Shown: positions 26,964 through 35,052, counted from the stretch's first letter. The stretch: DNA of 64,000 bases from Oscillospiraceae bacterium (GCA_017434755.1 JAFRER010000003.1:1-64000), one strand, 5' to 3'. Numbers and translations are program-made. The notes: generated by a model from the letters alone, not told the origin.

Positions 26964-28448
26964 GTGAACAAGCAGAAGATCTATCAGTATATCGACGATA
27001 ACAGCGGAATGTTTACGGATATTTCACACAAAGTCTGGGAATTTGCCGAACTGTCCCTGAAGGAATTCAAATCAGCGGCATTGTATTGTAAGGCGCTGCA
27101 GGAACAGGGCTTTGAGCTTGAAGAAAAGCTCGGCGGCATAGAAACAGCTTTCAGCGGTACTTATACGCAAGGCCCGGCTCCCGGAACTGCCGGCGCGGGT
27201 CCCGTTATTGGGATACTTGGAGAATTCGACGCGCTTTCGGGCCTTTCCCAGCAGGCCGGTGCCGTCGAATGCAAGGAACCGGACGATGCCGGGCTCGCTG
27301 CCTCTCAGGGCGGATCGGGGCACGGCTGCGGACATAATATGCTCGGGGCCGGCTCTTTCGGCGCCGCCTGCGCGGTGAAGGACTTCCTTGAAAAGACGAA
27401 CACGCCCGGGACCGTGATCTTCTACGGCTGCCCCGGAGAGGAGGGCGGTGCGTCAAAAGCTTTCCTTGCACGCGAGGGAGTATGGGAAAAGCTTGATGCA
27501 GCGATCACGTGGCATCCGGGATCCATGAACGAGGTGACAACCGGCACGAGCAATTCCTGCACGCAGGTGCTGTATAAGTTCAAGGGTCTTGCAGCCCATG
27601 CCGCCGGAAATCCCTTCGACGGACGGTCCGCGCTCGATGCTGTCGAGATCATGAATATTGGCTGCAATTATCTGCGTGAGCATATGAAAAAGGAATGCAG
27701 CATCCATTATGCCATGATAGATGGCGGCGGGTTTTCGCCGAATGTCGTTCAGCCGCATGCATCTGTTCTGTATATGGTGCGCGCCGTCAAAGTGAAGGAC
27801 GTAAAAGAACTTCAGAAGAGAGTAGATAAGCTGGCTGAAGGCGCGGCATTGATGACGGGAACCACCTATGAGAGGATCTTTGTCGACGGCACGGCAAATC
27901 CGCTTCCGAATACGGCGCTGGAAAAGGTCCTTTTCAGCAACATGAATGAGGTGCCGCTTCCGGTATACACAGCTGAAGAGCAGAATTATGCCGCAATGCT
28001 TCGGAAAACATGGGCCGGCGGGGAAGTCTTTCCCGGACTCGGCGCGCTTGCGGATAAAGAGATCGCAGCAAAAGTTAAGGAACTGACCAAGAATAATACA
28101 CTGGATCTGAACAGCTTCGTTTATCCCTTTTACAGCGGAGAGGAGTTTACTCCCGGTTCCACGGACGTGGGAGATGTAAGCTGGCTCACGCCCACCGCGC
28201 AGTTCAATGCGGTCACCTGGCCTGCGGGAAGTCCGGGCCATTCATGGCAGAATGTCTCCTGCGGCAGGACTTCGATAGGGGACAAGGGCCTGCTCTATGC
28301 CGCCAAAGTGCTTGCCGGAACGGCAGCAGATCTGTTCACGGACCCCTCTTTGCTGGACACTGCAAAAGCAGAGTTTGCCGAAAGGACAAAGGATGAAAAA
28401 TACCTCTGCCCGATCGAGGATGATGCGGTACCGTATGTGATAGAGTAA
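26964..28448 (+). CDS. M20 family amidohydrolase, AbgB-like
   Basis: Protein of 494 aa. It resembles AbgB, the subunit of p-aminobenzoyl-glutamate hydrolase, and other M20D amidohydrolases. Metal-site segments include GILGEFDAL, the GHGCGHNMLGAG motif, GCPGEEGGASKAF and ITWHPGSMN; STDVGDVSW and GHSWQN lie in the C-terminal half. It starts with GTG after an AAAGGAAG site. Placed behind an amino-acid type importer, it may hydrolyse the imported amide or N-acyl amino acid (inference). Confidence 0.88.
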   Translation: MNKQKIYQYIDDNSGMFTDISHKVWEFAELSLKEFKSAALYCKALQEQGFELEEKLGGIETAFSGTYTQGPAPGTAGAGPVIGILGEFDALSGLSQQAGAVECKEPDDAGLAASQGGSGHGCGHNMLGAGSFGAACAVKDFLEKTNTPGTVIFYGCPGEEGGASKAFLAREGVWEKLDAAITWHPGSMNEVTTGTSNSCTQVLYKFKGLAAHAAGNPFDGRSALDAVEIMNIGCNYLREHMKKECSIHYAMIDGGGFSPNVVQPHASVLYMVRAVKVKDVKELQKRVDKLAEGAALMTGTTYERIFVDGTANPLPNTALEKVLFSNMNEVPLPVYTAEEQNYAAMLRKTWAGGEVFPGLGALADKEIAAKVKELTKNNTLDLNSFVYPFYSGEEFTPGSTDVGDVSWLTPTAQFNAVTWPAGSPGHSWQNVSCGRTSIGDKGLLYAAKVLAGTAADLFTDPSLLDTAKAEFAERTKDEKYLCPIEDDAVPYVIE

Positions 28449-28464
28449 TTGAATCAGAAAAAAC

Positions 28465-28514
28465 GAAAGCCTCCGCTTATCGGACCAGACACGGGTCAAT
28501 AAGAGGGGGCTTCT
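28465..28514 (-). terminator. Probable terminator of the small orphan gene
   Basis: A 14-bp stem (28467-28480 with 28499-28512) with one mismatch and one wobble. On the minus strand it is followed by TTTCGTTTTTTCTG. It lies between convergent genes. Confidence 0.55.
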
Positions 28515-28533
28515 CATTTAACGGCAAACAGGT

Positions 28534-28857
28534 TCAGATCTCTGCGCTCAGCACTTCAAGAAACCGTTCAAGGCTGGCGGCCTTTTCCAGATGAAGGTCA
28601 AAGCTTTTCTCTGCAGTGACTATCTCGAGAGCGGGTGTCTTAACCTCTACGGTGACACAGTGACCCGCACTGACGGTTCTGTGTGATGAGGAGGCGCTCT
28701 GGATCGCGGACCTCGGTATGTAGTTCCATTTCAGACCGGCCGGAATATAAACGGCCTCTATTCCGAGCCGGTATTGCTCGATCCGTTCCGCATCGCGCAG
28801 ATCTTTTTTTGCATCAGTGACCGTGATTCCGGGTATAAGTGATTCCGGTGTAAACAT
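28534..28857 (-). CDS. Small conserved-looking protein of unknown function
   Basis: Protein of 107 aa with no signal peptide or membrane helix. It is probably a real gene: AAAGGAG lies 8 nt before the ATG, it has its own terminator and no competing gene on the other strand. The alternating beta-type pattern (GIEAVYIPAGLKWNYIPRSAI, then HCVTVEVKTPALEIVTAE, then a C-terminal helix SLERFLEVL) suggests a small PH-like fold; that is inference and no family is recognised with certainty. Confidence 0.7.
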   Translation of the reverse strand: MFTPESLIPGITVTDAKKDLRDAERIEQYRLGIEAVYIPAGLKWNYIPRSAIQSASSSHRTVSAGHCVTVEVKTPALEIVTAEKSFDLHLEKAASLERFLEVLSAEI

Positions 28858-28949
28858 CTAAGAGACTCCTTTTCAAACAGGTATTGTTATTCTGGAAAGA
28901 GCATACCATATAGCAGGAAGAATATAAAGACGGTTTGTACTCCCGTGAT

Positions 28950-29984
28950 TCAATGATCGATGAGGCAGAGCAGGGTGCCGGTCACGCCGAAGACCCAGTG
29001 GACGATCCAAACGCCGAAGATGTTCTGCTGCTTTTCGTACAGAATGCCTTCCAGTCCGGCGAGGAGCGCGGCACCGGCCATGAACAGAAATCCGAGATGG
29101 ATGTGTAGCGCGGCGAAGATCAGGGAAGAGAGAACGATCGCCAAAACAGCCGGGCGCTTTACGACCGTAATACGCTTGAGGTTGCCCTGTATGACGCTGC
29201 GGGCGAGAAACTCCTGAATTCCAGCGGTGAAGATATACAGGATCTGCCGCAGACCGAAGCGGCTGATATCAAAGAACGGAGCGTCCGGCTCAAAACTCGT
29301 CGGGACGATCAGCCGTGCGACTGTTTTCAGCAAAAACAGAAAGGCAACGGCGCAAGCGGCAACAATCAGGGCAGTAAGGACGGTTTCTTTCGGTTTATCC
29401 GTCATGATGCCGAGATCATGCCAGGTCAGGCTTGTGCAGCGCAGAATGAAAAAGAACATGATGATGCCGAGCAGCTCCACTCCGTGGGTCATGATATCCG
29501 GGGAGAAGGGACGTTTCATAAACTCCCAGAAGGCATAGAAAATGATCCAGATACAGAAGCCGAAAAGGAACGTGGTAAACGTTTTGGAGGAATCCGAGAG
29601 CTTCAGTTTTGTCTGCTCAGCTTCGGTCTCATCATCCAGCGTGATGACAAGCTGTGCGTCATCTTCGGTCTCACCGGGAAGATAGGAAGAGGACAGCCGA
29701 AAGACATACTTGTTTCCGGACGGGGCCATATATCCGACCATTTTGTCCGTTGTGTCTCCCTTGCTGTAGAAAGCGTTCAGAATGGCATCAAAAAAGGCGT
29801 CGTTATAACTGCTTCCCGCAAAGAAGCCGGACCGGTCATCGCGAGGTCCGTCCTTTAACTCCAGCAGAACGGAAGCCGGCTGATTGACATAGACGATGTT
29901 CCCCTTGTTGTTCAAGACCACTACGGCATCGTTCATGTCGTGCAGGACGCGCTCGGTGAAGTGCTCCATCTGTTCCTGTTTCAT
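28950..29984 (-). CDS. PAS domain fused to CPBP (CAAX/Abi-like) membrane protein
   Basis: Protein of 344 aa. An N-terminal PAS domain (about residues 10-125, DAVVVLNNKGNIVYVNQPA) is joined to about seven membrane helices with CPBP glutamic-protease motifs: motif 1 is IQEFLARSV where EExxxR is usual, so the first Glu is Gln; motif 2 IFAALHIHLG keeps F...H; motif 3 VHWVFG lacks the usual Asn. The ATG at 29984 is chosen because GAGG lies 8 nt before it and the promoter leaves a leader of about 30 nt. It may be a sensor-gated membrane protease or a non-catalytic relative. Confidence 0.82.
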   Translation of the reverse strand: MKQEQMEHFTERVLHDMNDAVVVLNNKGNIVYVNQPASVLLELKDGPRDDRSGFFAGSSYNDAFFDAILNAFYSKGDTTDKMVGYMAPSGNKYVFRLSSSYLPGETEDDAQLVITLDDETEAEQTKLKLSDSSKTFTTFLFGFCIWIIFYAFWEFMKRPFSPDIMTHGVELLGIIMFFFILRCTSLTWHDLGIMTDKPKETVLTALIVAACAVAFLFLLKTVARLIVPTSFEPDAPFFDISRFGLRQILYIFTAGIQEFLARSVIQGNLKRITVVKRPAVLAIVLSSLIFAALHIHLGFLFMAGAALLAGLEGILYEKQQNIFGVWIVHWVFGVTGTLLCLIDH

Positions 29985-30020
29985 TGCTGCAGCCTCGATC
30001 ATAGATGATGGTTAATTGAA

Positions 30021-30049
30021 ATCTTATCAAAAGAATATACGTTTTTCAA
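30021..30049 (-). promoter_or_regulatory. Promoter of the PAS-CPBP gene
   Basis: On the minus strand TTGAAA (30049-30044), a 17-nt spacer and TAAGAT (30026-30021) preceded by TGA (extended -10). Confidence 0.55.
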
Positions 30050-30122
30050 GAATCGATTGAAAGGCAGTGCTTAAAGAAAAATATGTTACTGACGTTGTCG
30101 GCCGTGCACAACTGTATTCCGG

Positions 30123-30162
30123 AATCAATGCTTTTTCCGGTCTGCCGGAAAAAGCATTGATT
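30123..30162. repeat. Perfect 18-bp inverted repeat
   Basis: AATCAATGCTTTTTCCGG (30123-30140), a TCTG loop and its exact reverse complement (30145-30162). No U-tract follows and no gene ends here, so it is unlikely to be a terminator. It could be an operator or a palindromic repeat unit. Confidence 0.85.
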
Positions 30163-30260
30163 GAGTCAATATCATAACACACGCCTGAAGAAATGGAATG
30201 AAAAAGCACGGGTGAGATCTCAGGCAAAACCACGAACAATCAAAAATATTAGAAGAATTA

Positions 30261-30278
30261 CCGCAAAAAGCATGGATT
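30261..30278 (+). repeat. Third, near-identical copy of the inverted-repeat arm
   Basis: CCGCAAAAAGCATGGATT matches the right arm of the 30123-30162 repeat at 16 of 18 positions, in direct orientation, about 95 nt upstream of the BspA-like gene. Confidence 0.65.
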
Positions 30279-30372
30279 ATTGATTCTTTGATTGACTTCC
30301 TCTTTGTTAAGATTCAGCCATAAGAAAGAAACACAGCCAAACACAATGACTGAATAAAGGAGAAAAACAAAG

Positions 30373-32484
30373 ATGAAGCGCAATGCATTGAAAAAAATGA
30401 CCAGATCCGCCCTCTCCCTGCTTCTTATCGCGAGTTTGTTCACAGGCCTCGGATTTGCCTGCTCATCCGCTTATGCGATGAATGAAGGTGAAGAGATGAT
30501 TGAAGAGGCCGCCAATGCGATCCAGGCCGTCGTGGAGGCAGATCCCGTCCAGGCGGAGGAAACCGCTCCTGCTGCAGAGCCCCAGGCTGTAGAGGCTTTG
30601 GAGGAAGCTGCCGTCGAGACAGCGGAGGAAGTTCCTGCTGTTGAGGAAATGGCTCTCATGATGATACCTGCAGCGGCAGCAGATGAAACCGAAAACGTGA
30701 CCGAGCCGGCAGCCGCACAGAGCGAAGAAGCCGACCTCAATGTAGATGTTGTCGAAGAAATGGCTGAAGAAGCGGCTGTGGTCCCGGCTCCGAAGTATGT
30801 CTACTTCAACAACGAGAACCACGACATCGCCATCGAAGTTTACGAAGACGGCAGGATGGTCTGCATTGTAAATAACACGGAAGCCACCGGCGAAGACCTG
30901 GCCATCGTCCAGCTCCACGACAGCACAGGCAGCGTCCTCTCCGGTGCCATGAAGGAAGAGCTTAAGGAGATGGTCACCAACCTCACCCTGGGAGAAGGCA
31001 TCCTCGGCGTAGGCTGGTCCAGCTACAACTACTATGACAACCCGGAAAAGACGGACGTGTTCCACGGCTTCGACAAACTGACGGAGGTCAATCCCAGCTC
31101 CACTCTCGAGGTCATCGGATGGAGTGCATTCCGCAAATGCTACAACCTGACAAACTTCGACTTCTCCAAGTGTGCGAACCTTACCACCGTAATGCAGCAG
31201 GCCTTCAGCAACACCGGTCTGAAATCCGCTGACCTCTCCGGCACACAGGTTGACACAATCGGACATGGTGCTTTCGAAAACTGCACTGCGCTGGAAGAAG
31301 TCGCAATCCCGTCAACTGTCACCAGCATCTATGACCAGGCATTCAACAAATGCAGCGGCATTCTTGCGATCGAGTACAACGCCGCAGCGTATGAGACAAG
31401 CATCCAGCAGAATGGAAAGGAGAACACCTACTTTGCCTCTGCAATCTTCAGCGCCTCCAAAAACAACGATTACACTCTGATCATAGGCACGGACGTCGAG
31501 GTCCTGCCCCAGGGATTCTTCAAGGCTTTCCTCGGAGCCGGTGAGATCAGCTTCGGCACCATGGAAGATGACGATGACTGCACTGTAAGCGGACGCAGCC
31601 TTGCCGTGAACAAGGATGCCACCTACAGCCAGTCTCCCGCCCCCTTCAAGAACCTGTCCTCCGACTGTGTTGTAGACGAAAACGGTGTTCTGTACGAAAA
31701 GAAATCCGACGCCCTGCAGATCACCTACTTCAGCCCCGAACTCACCCAGTACACCCTCCCCGGAACCGTTCAGGTCATGGATGATGCGATTGCGGTTGTC
31801 GATCTCGGCGACTATGCTAACTCCAAAGTGGCCGGAACCGTAACCTTCAAAATCGAAGCCAGCGATGAGCTTGCCGGAGTGGACGCGTCAGAGCTTCCCG
31901 ACTTCAAGATTTCCGACACCGTGCTCGTATTGAAGAACAAAGACGGAGGCACCAGTTTCAAGCCCTTCTCTGCTGCAGACCTGACCGACGATGCCGCCTA
32001 CTCTGTAACCGTCGAGAACGAAGACGGCAGCAGGAGCGTGTACAGTTTCAGCCTCAGCGGCTGGGCCATGGAAGACGGCACTGTTCTGGCACTGGACGAA
32101 GCGGTCTCTCTCAGCGGTGAAGTCTCCCTGACCTCTGTCTGGGACATCGTAAAGGAGGAGATCCCCGCACCGGCTCCTGAAAAACAGGAAAAGGCCGCCG
32201 CTCCTGCAGCAGCACCTGTCGCAGCGCCCTCAGCAGTTCAGGAAGCAGCTATTGCTCAGAACATCGAAGAACTGAATGATACACCGGTCCCCTTGGCAAA
32301 ACAGGTCAGTGCAAATGTCATCTATTCCGCTGCCTCGCTTTCAGCTGTGCATGCAGATTCCGTTGAAGAGTCTCCCGAAACCGTGGAAAACAACAGCGGT
32401 CTGATGCTCCTGGCAGTGCTGATACTTGTAATCACCGCAACAATGTCTGTCTCCATCCGGAACAGAAAATACGAGGACGACTGA
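30373..32484 (+). CDS. BspA-like leucine-rich-repeat surface protein
   Basis: Protein of 703 aa. A signal peptide (KRNALKKMTRSALSLLLIA ... SSAYA) is followed by an acidic Ala/Glu-rich stretch of about 100 residues. Then come LRR_5/BspA repeats (LEVIGWSAFRKCYNL, IGHGAFENCTALEEVAIP, IYDQAFNKCSGI). A long beta-rich region and an Ala/Pro linker precede a C-terminal membrane helix (GLMLLAVLILVITATM) and RNRK tail. AAGGAG precedes the ATG. BspA-type repeats bind host or neighbour surfaces in other species; here it is probably a wall-spanning, membrane-anchored surface protein without LPXTG. Confidence 0.88.
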   Translation: MKRNALKKMTRSALSLLLIASLFTGLGFACSSAYAMNEGEEMIEEAANAIQAVVEADPVQAEETAPAAEPQAVEALEEAAVETAEEVPAVEEMALMMIPAAAADETENVTEPAAAQSEEADLNVDVVEEMAEEAAVVPAPKYVYFNNENHDIAIEVYEDGRMVCIVNNTEATGEDLAIVQLHDSTGSVLSGAMKEELKEMVTNLTLGEGILGVGWSSYNYYDNPEKTDVFHGFDKLTEVNPSSTLEVIGWSAFRKCYNLTNFDFSKCANLTTVMQQAFSNTGLKSADLSGTQVDTIGHGAFENCTALEEVAIPSTVTSIYDQAFNKCSGILAIEYNAAAYETSIQQNGKENTYFASAIFSASKNNDYTLIIGTDVEVLPQGFFKAFLGAGEISFGTMEDDDDCTVSGRSLAVNKDATYSQSPAPFKNLSSDCVVDENGVLYEKKSDALQITYFSPELTQYTLPGTVQVMDDAIAVVDLGDYANSKVAGTVTFKIEASDELAGVDASELPDFKISDTVLVLKNKDGGTSFKPFSAADLTDDAAYSVTVENEDGSRSVYSFSLSGWAMEDGTVLALDEAVSLSGEVSLTSVWDIVKEEIPAPAPEKQEKAAAPAAAPVAAPSAVQEAAIAQNIEELNDTPVPLAKQVSANVIYSAASLSAVHADSVEESPETVENNSGLMLLAVLILVITATMSVSIRNRKYEDD

Positions 32485-32644
32485 TCCAAAGCGATCAAAA
32501 GGCATATAAAGAAAGAGGACCAAGTATTATCGGGATCATATCCTGTATAAACGTATGAAATGGATAACAATTTGACCAACAGCCCCGCTGATGGAATCAT
32601 CCATACCGGCCTGCAATCAGACAGAGCAAGTAAATAATATATAG

Positions 32645-32679
32645 AAAAGCACCCCCTATTTCTAACAGGGGTTGCTTTT
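32645..32679. terminator. Bidirectional terminator after the BspA-like gene
   Basis: A 13-bp stem with one mismatch (32645-32657 with 32667-32679) and TTTT at both outer ends. It closes the surface-protein transcript on the plus strand and could stop transcription from the tRNA side on the minus strand. Confidence 0.7.
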
Positions 32680-32713
32680 GAGTAAAAAATACCATTATTA
32701 CTCACTACTATAG

Positions 32714-32804
32714 TGCAGACGGAGGGATTCGCTTTTCTGCGGAAAAGCCACGGCGGTTGCGACCTGCCACCGGCAGCTCGCTAAGAGCCGCCTTTCGAAT
32801 CCCA
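32714..32804 (-). ncRNA. Structured RNA/repeat element with a tRNA-like 3' end (unknown)
   Basis: An 8-bp perfect outer stem (32803-32796 with 32731-32724 on the minus strand) encloses three hairpins: 32792-32785 with 32779-32772 (8 bp, loop UUAGC), 32772-32767 region with 32756-32751 (6 bp), and 32747-32742 with 32737-32732 (6 bp, CGCA loop). In two stems an A-C mismatch on the plus strand becomes a G-U pair on the minus strand, so the minus strand is the likely folding strand. Its 3' end repeats the 3' end of the nearby tRNA-Ala at 19 of 21 positions, CCA region included (CTA here). No anticodon arm fits, so it is not a tRNA. It could be an ncRNA or a repeat unit that uses tRNA ends. Confidence 0.55.
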
Positions 32805-32816
32805 CAAGTAAATATC

Positions 32817-32852
32817 AAAAAGAAAAGGCACCCCTTATAGGATGCCTCTTCT
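32817..32852 (-). terminator. Terminator of tRNA-Ala
   Basis: On the minus strand a GGCATCC/GGGTGCC stem with flanking A-U pairs and a 6-nt loop is followed by TTTTCTTTTT. It starts 4 nt after the tRNA 3' end. Confidence 0.75.
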
Positions 32853-32855
32853 TTT

Positions 32856-32931
32856 TGGTGGAGACGGAGGGATTCGAACCCTTGACCTTACGGATGCGAA
32901 CCGTACGCTCTCCCAGCTGAGCTACGCCCCC
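32856..32931 (-). tRNA. tRNA-Ala (anticodon CGC)
   Basis: A 76-nt cloverleaf with encoded CCA. The acceptor stem is GGGGGCG/CGTCTCC and includes the G3-U70 pair that identifies tRNA-Ala. The anticodon stem TACGG/CCGTA holds loop TTCGCAT, anticodon CGC, which reads GCG. The T-loop is TTCGAAT and the discriminator base is A. Confidence 0.95.
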
Positions 32932-32959
32932 ATGAGATGATCTGTTGAAAAGCTTAATT

Positions 32960-32987
32960 ATTATAGCATAGATTTATGGTTTGTAAA
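32960..32987 (-). promoter_or_regulatory. Promoter of tRNA-Ala
   Basis: On the minus strand TTTACA (32987-32982), a 16-nt spacer and a perfect TGCTATAAT extended -10 (TATAAT at 32965-32960), about 28 nt before the tRNA. Confidence 0.7.
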
Positions 32988-32998
32988 GAAAAATTTGT

Positions 32999-33027
32999 TT
33001 GAAAATAAAGCGAAGTTGTAGTAATAT
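32999..33027 (+). promoter_or_regulatory. Possible promoter of the SRP RNA gene
   Basis: TTGAAA (32999-33004), a 17-nt spacer and TAATAT (33022-33027). Transcription would begin about 10 nt before the first helix of the SRP RNA. Confidence 0.45.
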
Positions 33028-33043
33028 ACACACGATGGCTTTT

Positions 33044-33323
33044 GACAAGGCTGCACTAGTCGGGGAGCCAGCGGTGCCCTGTAACCTGCAATCCGCTGCA
33101 GCAGGGATGAATCCCCGAACGAGGATATGTTTTGTGTCGTCTGACTCCGGTAAGCAGCGTTGAAGACTCGGTCTCGCGCAACGGAAACCCGTGAACCATG
33201 TCAGGCGGGGAACCGAGCAGCATTAAGCGGTGCTTTTCGTGTGCCGTGAGGTCGCCGGGTCCGAGCCGGCTGCCGGCGTAACGGGCATAAATCATTATTC
33301 GGATTCGGGTGTGCAGTCTTGTC
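33044..33323 (+). ncRNA. ffs: Signal recognition particle RNA, large bacterial type
   Basis: About 280 nt. The ends pair: 33044-33056 with 33311-33323 (13 bp, one G-U), as helix 1 of Bacillus-type scRNA. The Alu-type domain with its UGUAAC turn is near 33077. The SRP54-binding helix is seen near 33200 as GTCAGG, then GGGGAACCG, then AGCAGCA. It scaffolds Ffh for membrane targeting of nascent proteins. Its position directly upstream of dnaX is conserved in Firmicutes. The exact mature ends are estimated from the terminal helix. Confidence 0.9.
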
Positions 33324-33354
33324 AAGAGCCATAATCCATATGGAGAGGCGCGGC

Positions 33355-35037
33355 ATGTATCAGGCATTATACAGAAAATGGCGTCCCGAGACCTTTGACG
33401 AGGTCGTCGGTCAAAACCAGATAACTGATACTCTCAAATATCAGGTGGCTTCCGGGCACCTCTCTCACGCATACCTTTTCATCGGCTCCCGCGGAACGGG
33501 AAAGACGACCTGCGCCAGGATCCTTGCCAGAGCAGTCAACTGCGATCATCCTGCCGGCGGCAATCCCTGCTGCCAGTGCTCTGCCTGCAGAAGCATTCTG
33601 GACGGCTCGGCTCCGGAGATCGTGGAGATCGATGCCGCTTCCAACAACGGCGTCGACGATGTCCGCGCCCTGCGCGACGAGGCGATCTATTCTCCCGCGG
33701 TCCTGAAGAAAAGGGTCTATATAATCGACGAAGTGCATATGCTCTCAAAACCTGCCTTCAACGCGCTGCTCAAGATCCTGGAGGAGCCTCCCGAGCATCT
33801 GATCTTTGTGCTCGCGACCACTGAGCTTTCAAAGGTCCCTGCAACGATCCTGTCCCGCTGCCAAAGATTCAGCTTCAAGCGGATCCCGACGCCGCTCATA
33901 AAGGAGCATCTCCTGAAGATAGCGGCCGAAGAGGGGCTGAAACTGACATCCGGTGCTGCGGAGCTTCTGGCGGTGATGGCGGAGGGCGGCATGCGCGATG
34001 CGCTGAGTCTGCTTGATCAGTGCGCTTCATCTCCTGAGATCGACGAGAAATACATCAATTCATGCCTCGGTCTGGCAGATAATTATGCTGTCGAGTCGCT
34101 GCTCGATGCTGTTTTCGCGAAGGATTCCGGAAGCGCCGTTTCGGGATTCAACGGGCTGTGGATGCAGGGGAAGGATCCGGCATCTGTCCTGAAGGAGATC
34201 TCCGGCCTTTTAAGGGATGTTCTCCTTTATAAGATCCTGCCGCCTGACGGCGGGGGACTTGTCTCCGGCGGATTCGATCCTTCGGTCCTGAAAAAGTATT
34301 CCGACAGGTATTCTTCCGAAGAACTCATAGCGCTGATGGAGACATTGGAGAGCAAAGCGGCGCAGATGCGGGATTCATCCGATCCGAAGATAACGGCGGA
34401 GCTTTGCTTAATAACCCTGTGCGATGACAGGGCTCAGGATTCCCTATACGCGGTCAGAGCCAGACTGGACAGGCTCGAGAATACGGTCGCAAAGGTAGTC
34501 GCTCCTGCTGCAGCTGCTGCCGCACCGGCAGTGAGCGGAGATCCGGTCATCGAGAAAAAACCGGAATCTGTTTCGCTGCCCAAGCCCGAAGAAATCCTGC
34601 CTGCGGAGCAGGAATCCGTTGCGGATGAGACGGCTGGCACGGAACCAGCTGCAGAGCCGGAAGGAAAAGAAACGACGGAAGAAGAAAAGTATCTGCCTGT
34701 CAGCGTTGAAGCACCTGCGGCAGGAGGGGCAGACTTCGATCTGGAATCCGCCGTAAAAGACATTGCCTCCGCCTTCCCGATGGGAACGAGGGTCATCATG
34801 ACGGATCCCTCCGCGGCGAAATGGGAGCTCGACGGGGATTTTCTCCGCATTGCGGTAAAGACAGAGTTCAACAGAAAGGCTCTTGATACGCCGGATAAGC
34901 GTACCGGCATCGAGAAGCGCTTTGAGGAGCTCTTCGGCAGGAAAGTGAAAGTCGTTGTTTCCGGAATGCAGCCGGAGCAGCACAGCGCAAGAGACATCGA
35001 AGAACTGAAAAGGTTTGATATCGTTCAATTCAAATAA
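33355..35037 (+). CDS. dnaX: DNA polymerase III subunits gamma and tau
   Basis: Protein of 560 aa, the clamp-loader ATPase. It starts MYQALYRKWRPETFDEVVGQ, has Walker A GSRGTGKTT, a four-cysteine zinc module (NCDHPAGGNPCCQCSAC), Walker B IIDEVHML and the SRC motif ILSRCQRF. An Ala/Glu-rich linker of about 90 residues leads to a C-terminal tau-like domain. The ATG at 33355 follows GGAGAGG by 6 nt and lies just beyond the SRP RNA, from which it is likely co-transcribed. Confidence 0.97.
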   Translation: MYQALYRKWRPETFDEVVGQNQITDTLKYQVASGHLSHAYLFIGSRGTGKTTCARILARAVNCDHPAGGNPCCQCSACRSILDGSAPEIVEIDAASNNGVDDVRALRDEAIYSPAVLKKRVYIIDEVHMLSKPAFNALLKILEEPPEHLIFVLATTELSKVPATILSRCQRFSFKRIPTPLIKEHLLKIAAEEGLKLTSGAAELLAVMAEGGMRDALSLLDQCASSPEIDEKYINSCLGLADNYAVESLLDAVFAKDSGSAVSGFNGLWMQGKDPASVLKEISGLLRDVLLYKILPPDGGGLVSGGFDPSVLKKYSDRYSSEELIALMETLESKAAQMRDSSDPKITAELCLITLCDDRAQDSLYAVRARLDRLENTVAKVVAPAAAAAAPAVSGDPVIEKKPESVSLPKPEEILPAEQESVADETAGTEPAAEPEGKETTEEEKYLPVSVEAPAAGGADFDLESAVKDIASAFPMGTRVIMTDPSAAKWELDGDFLRIAVKTEFNRKALDTPDKRTGIEKRFEELFGRKVKVVVSGMQPEQHSARDIEELKRFDIVQFK

Positions 35038-35052
35038 AGGGGGAACCGAATA

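Larger units (their letters stand above)
29985..30372. other. Divergent intergenic region with inverted repeats
   Basis: About 390 nt between the PAS-CPBP gene and the BspA-like gene. It holds the PAS-CPBP promoter, a perfect 18-bp inverted repeat and a third, slightly altered copy of its arm. A possible 70-codon minus-strand frame lies across it but has no convincing coding character. Confidence 0.6.

Noticed and set aside
30027-30239. Small minus-strand gene of 70 codons
   Set aside because: It runs through the inverted repeat and the PAS-CPBP promoter, with no ribosome site or recognisable protein features.
32714-32804. A second functional tRNA
   Set aside because: The 3' end looks like a tRNA but there is no acceptor 5' strand, D-arm or anticodon arm in the right places.
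32714-32931. Integration site (att) of a mobile element at tRNA-Ala
   Set aside because: The repeated 21 nt is only about 125 nt from the tRNA end and no integrase or element genes lie between; the structured-element reading fits better.
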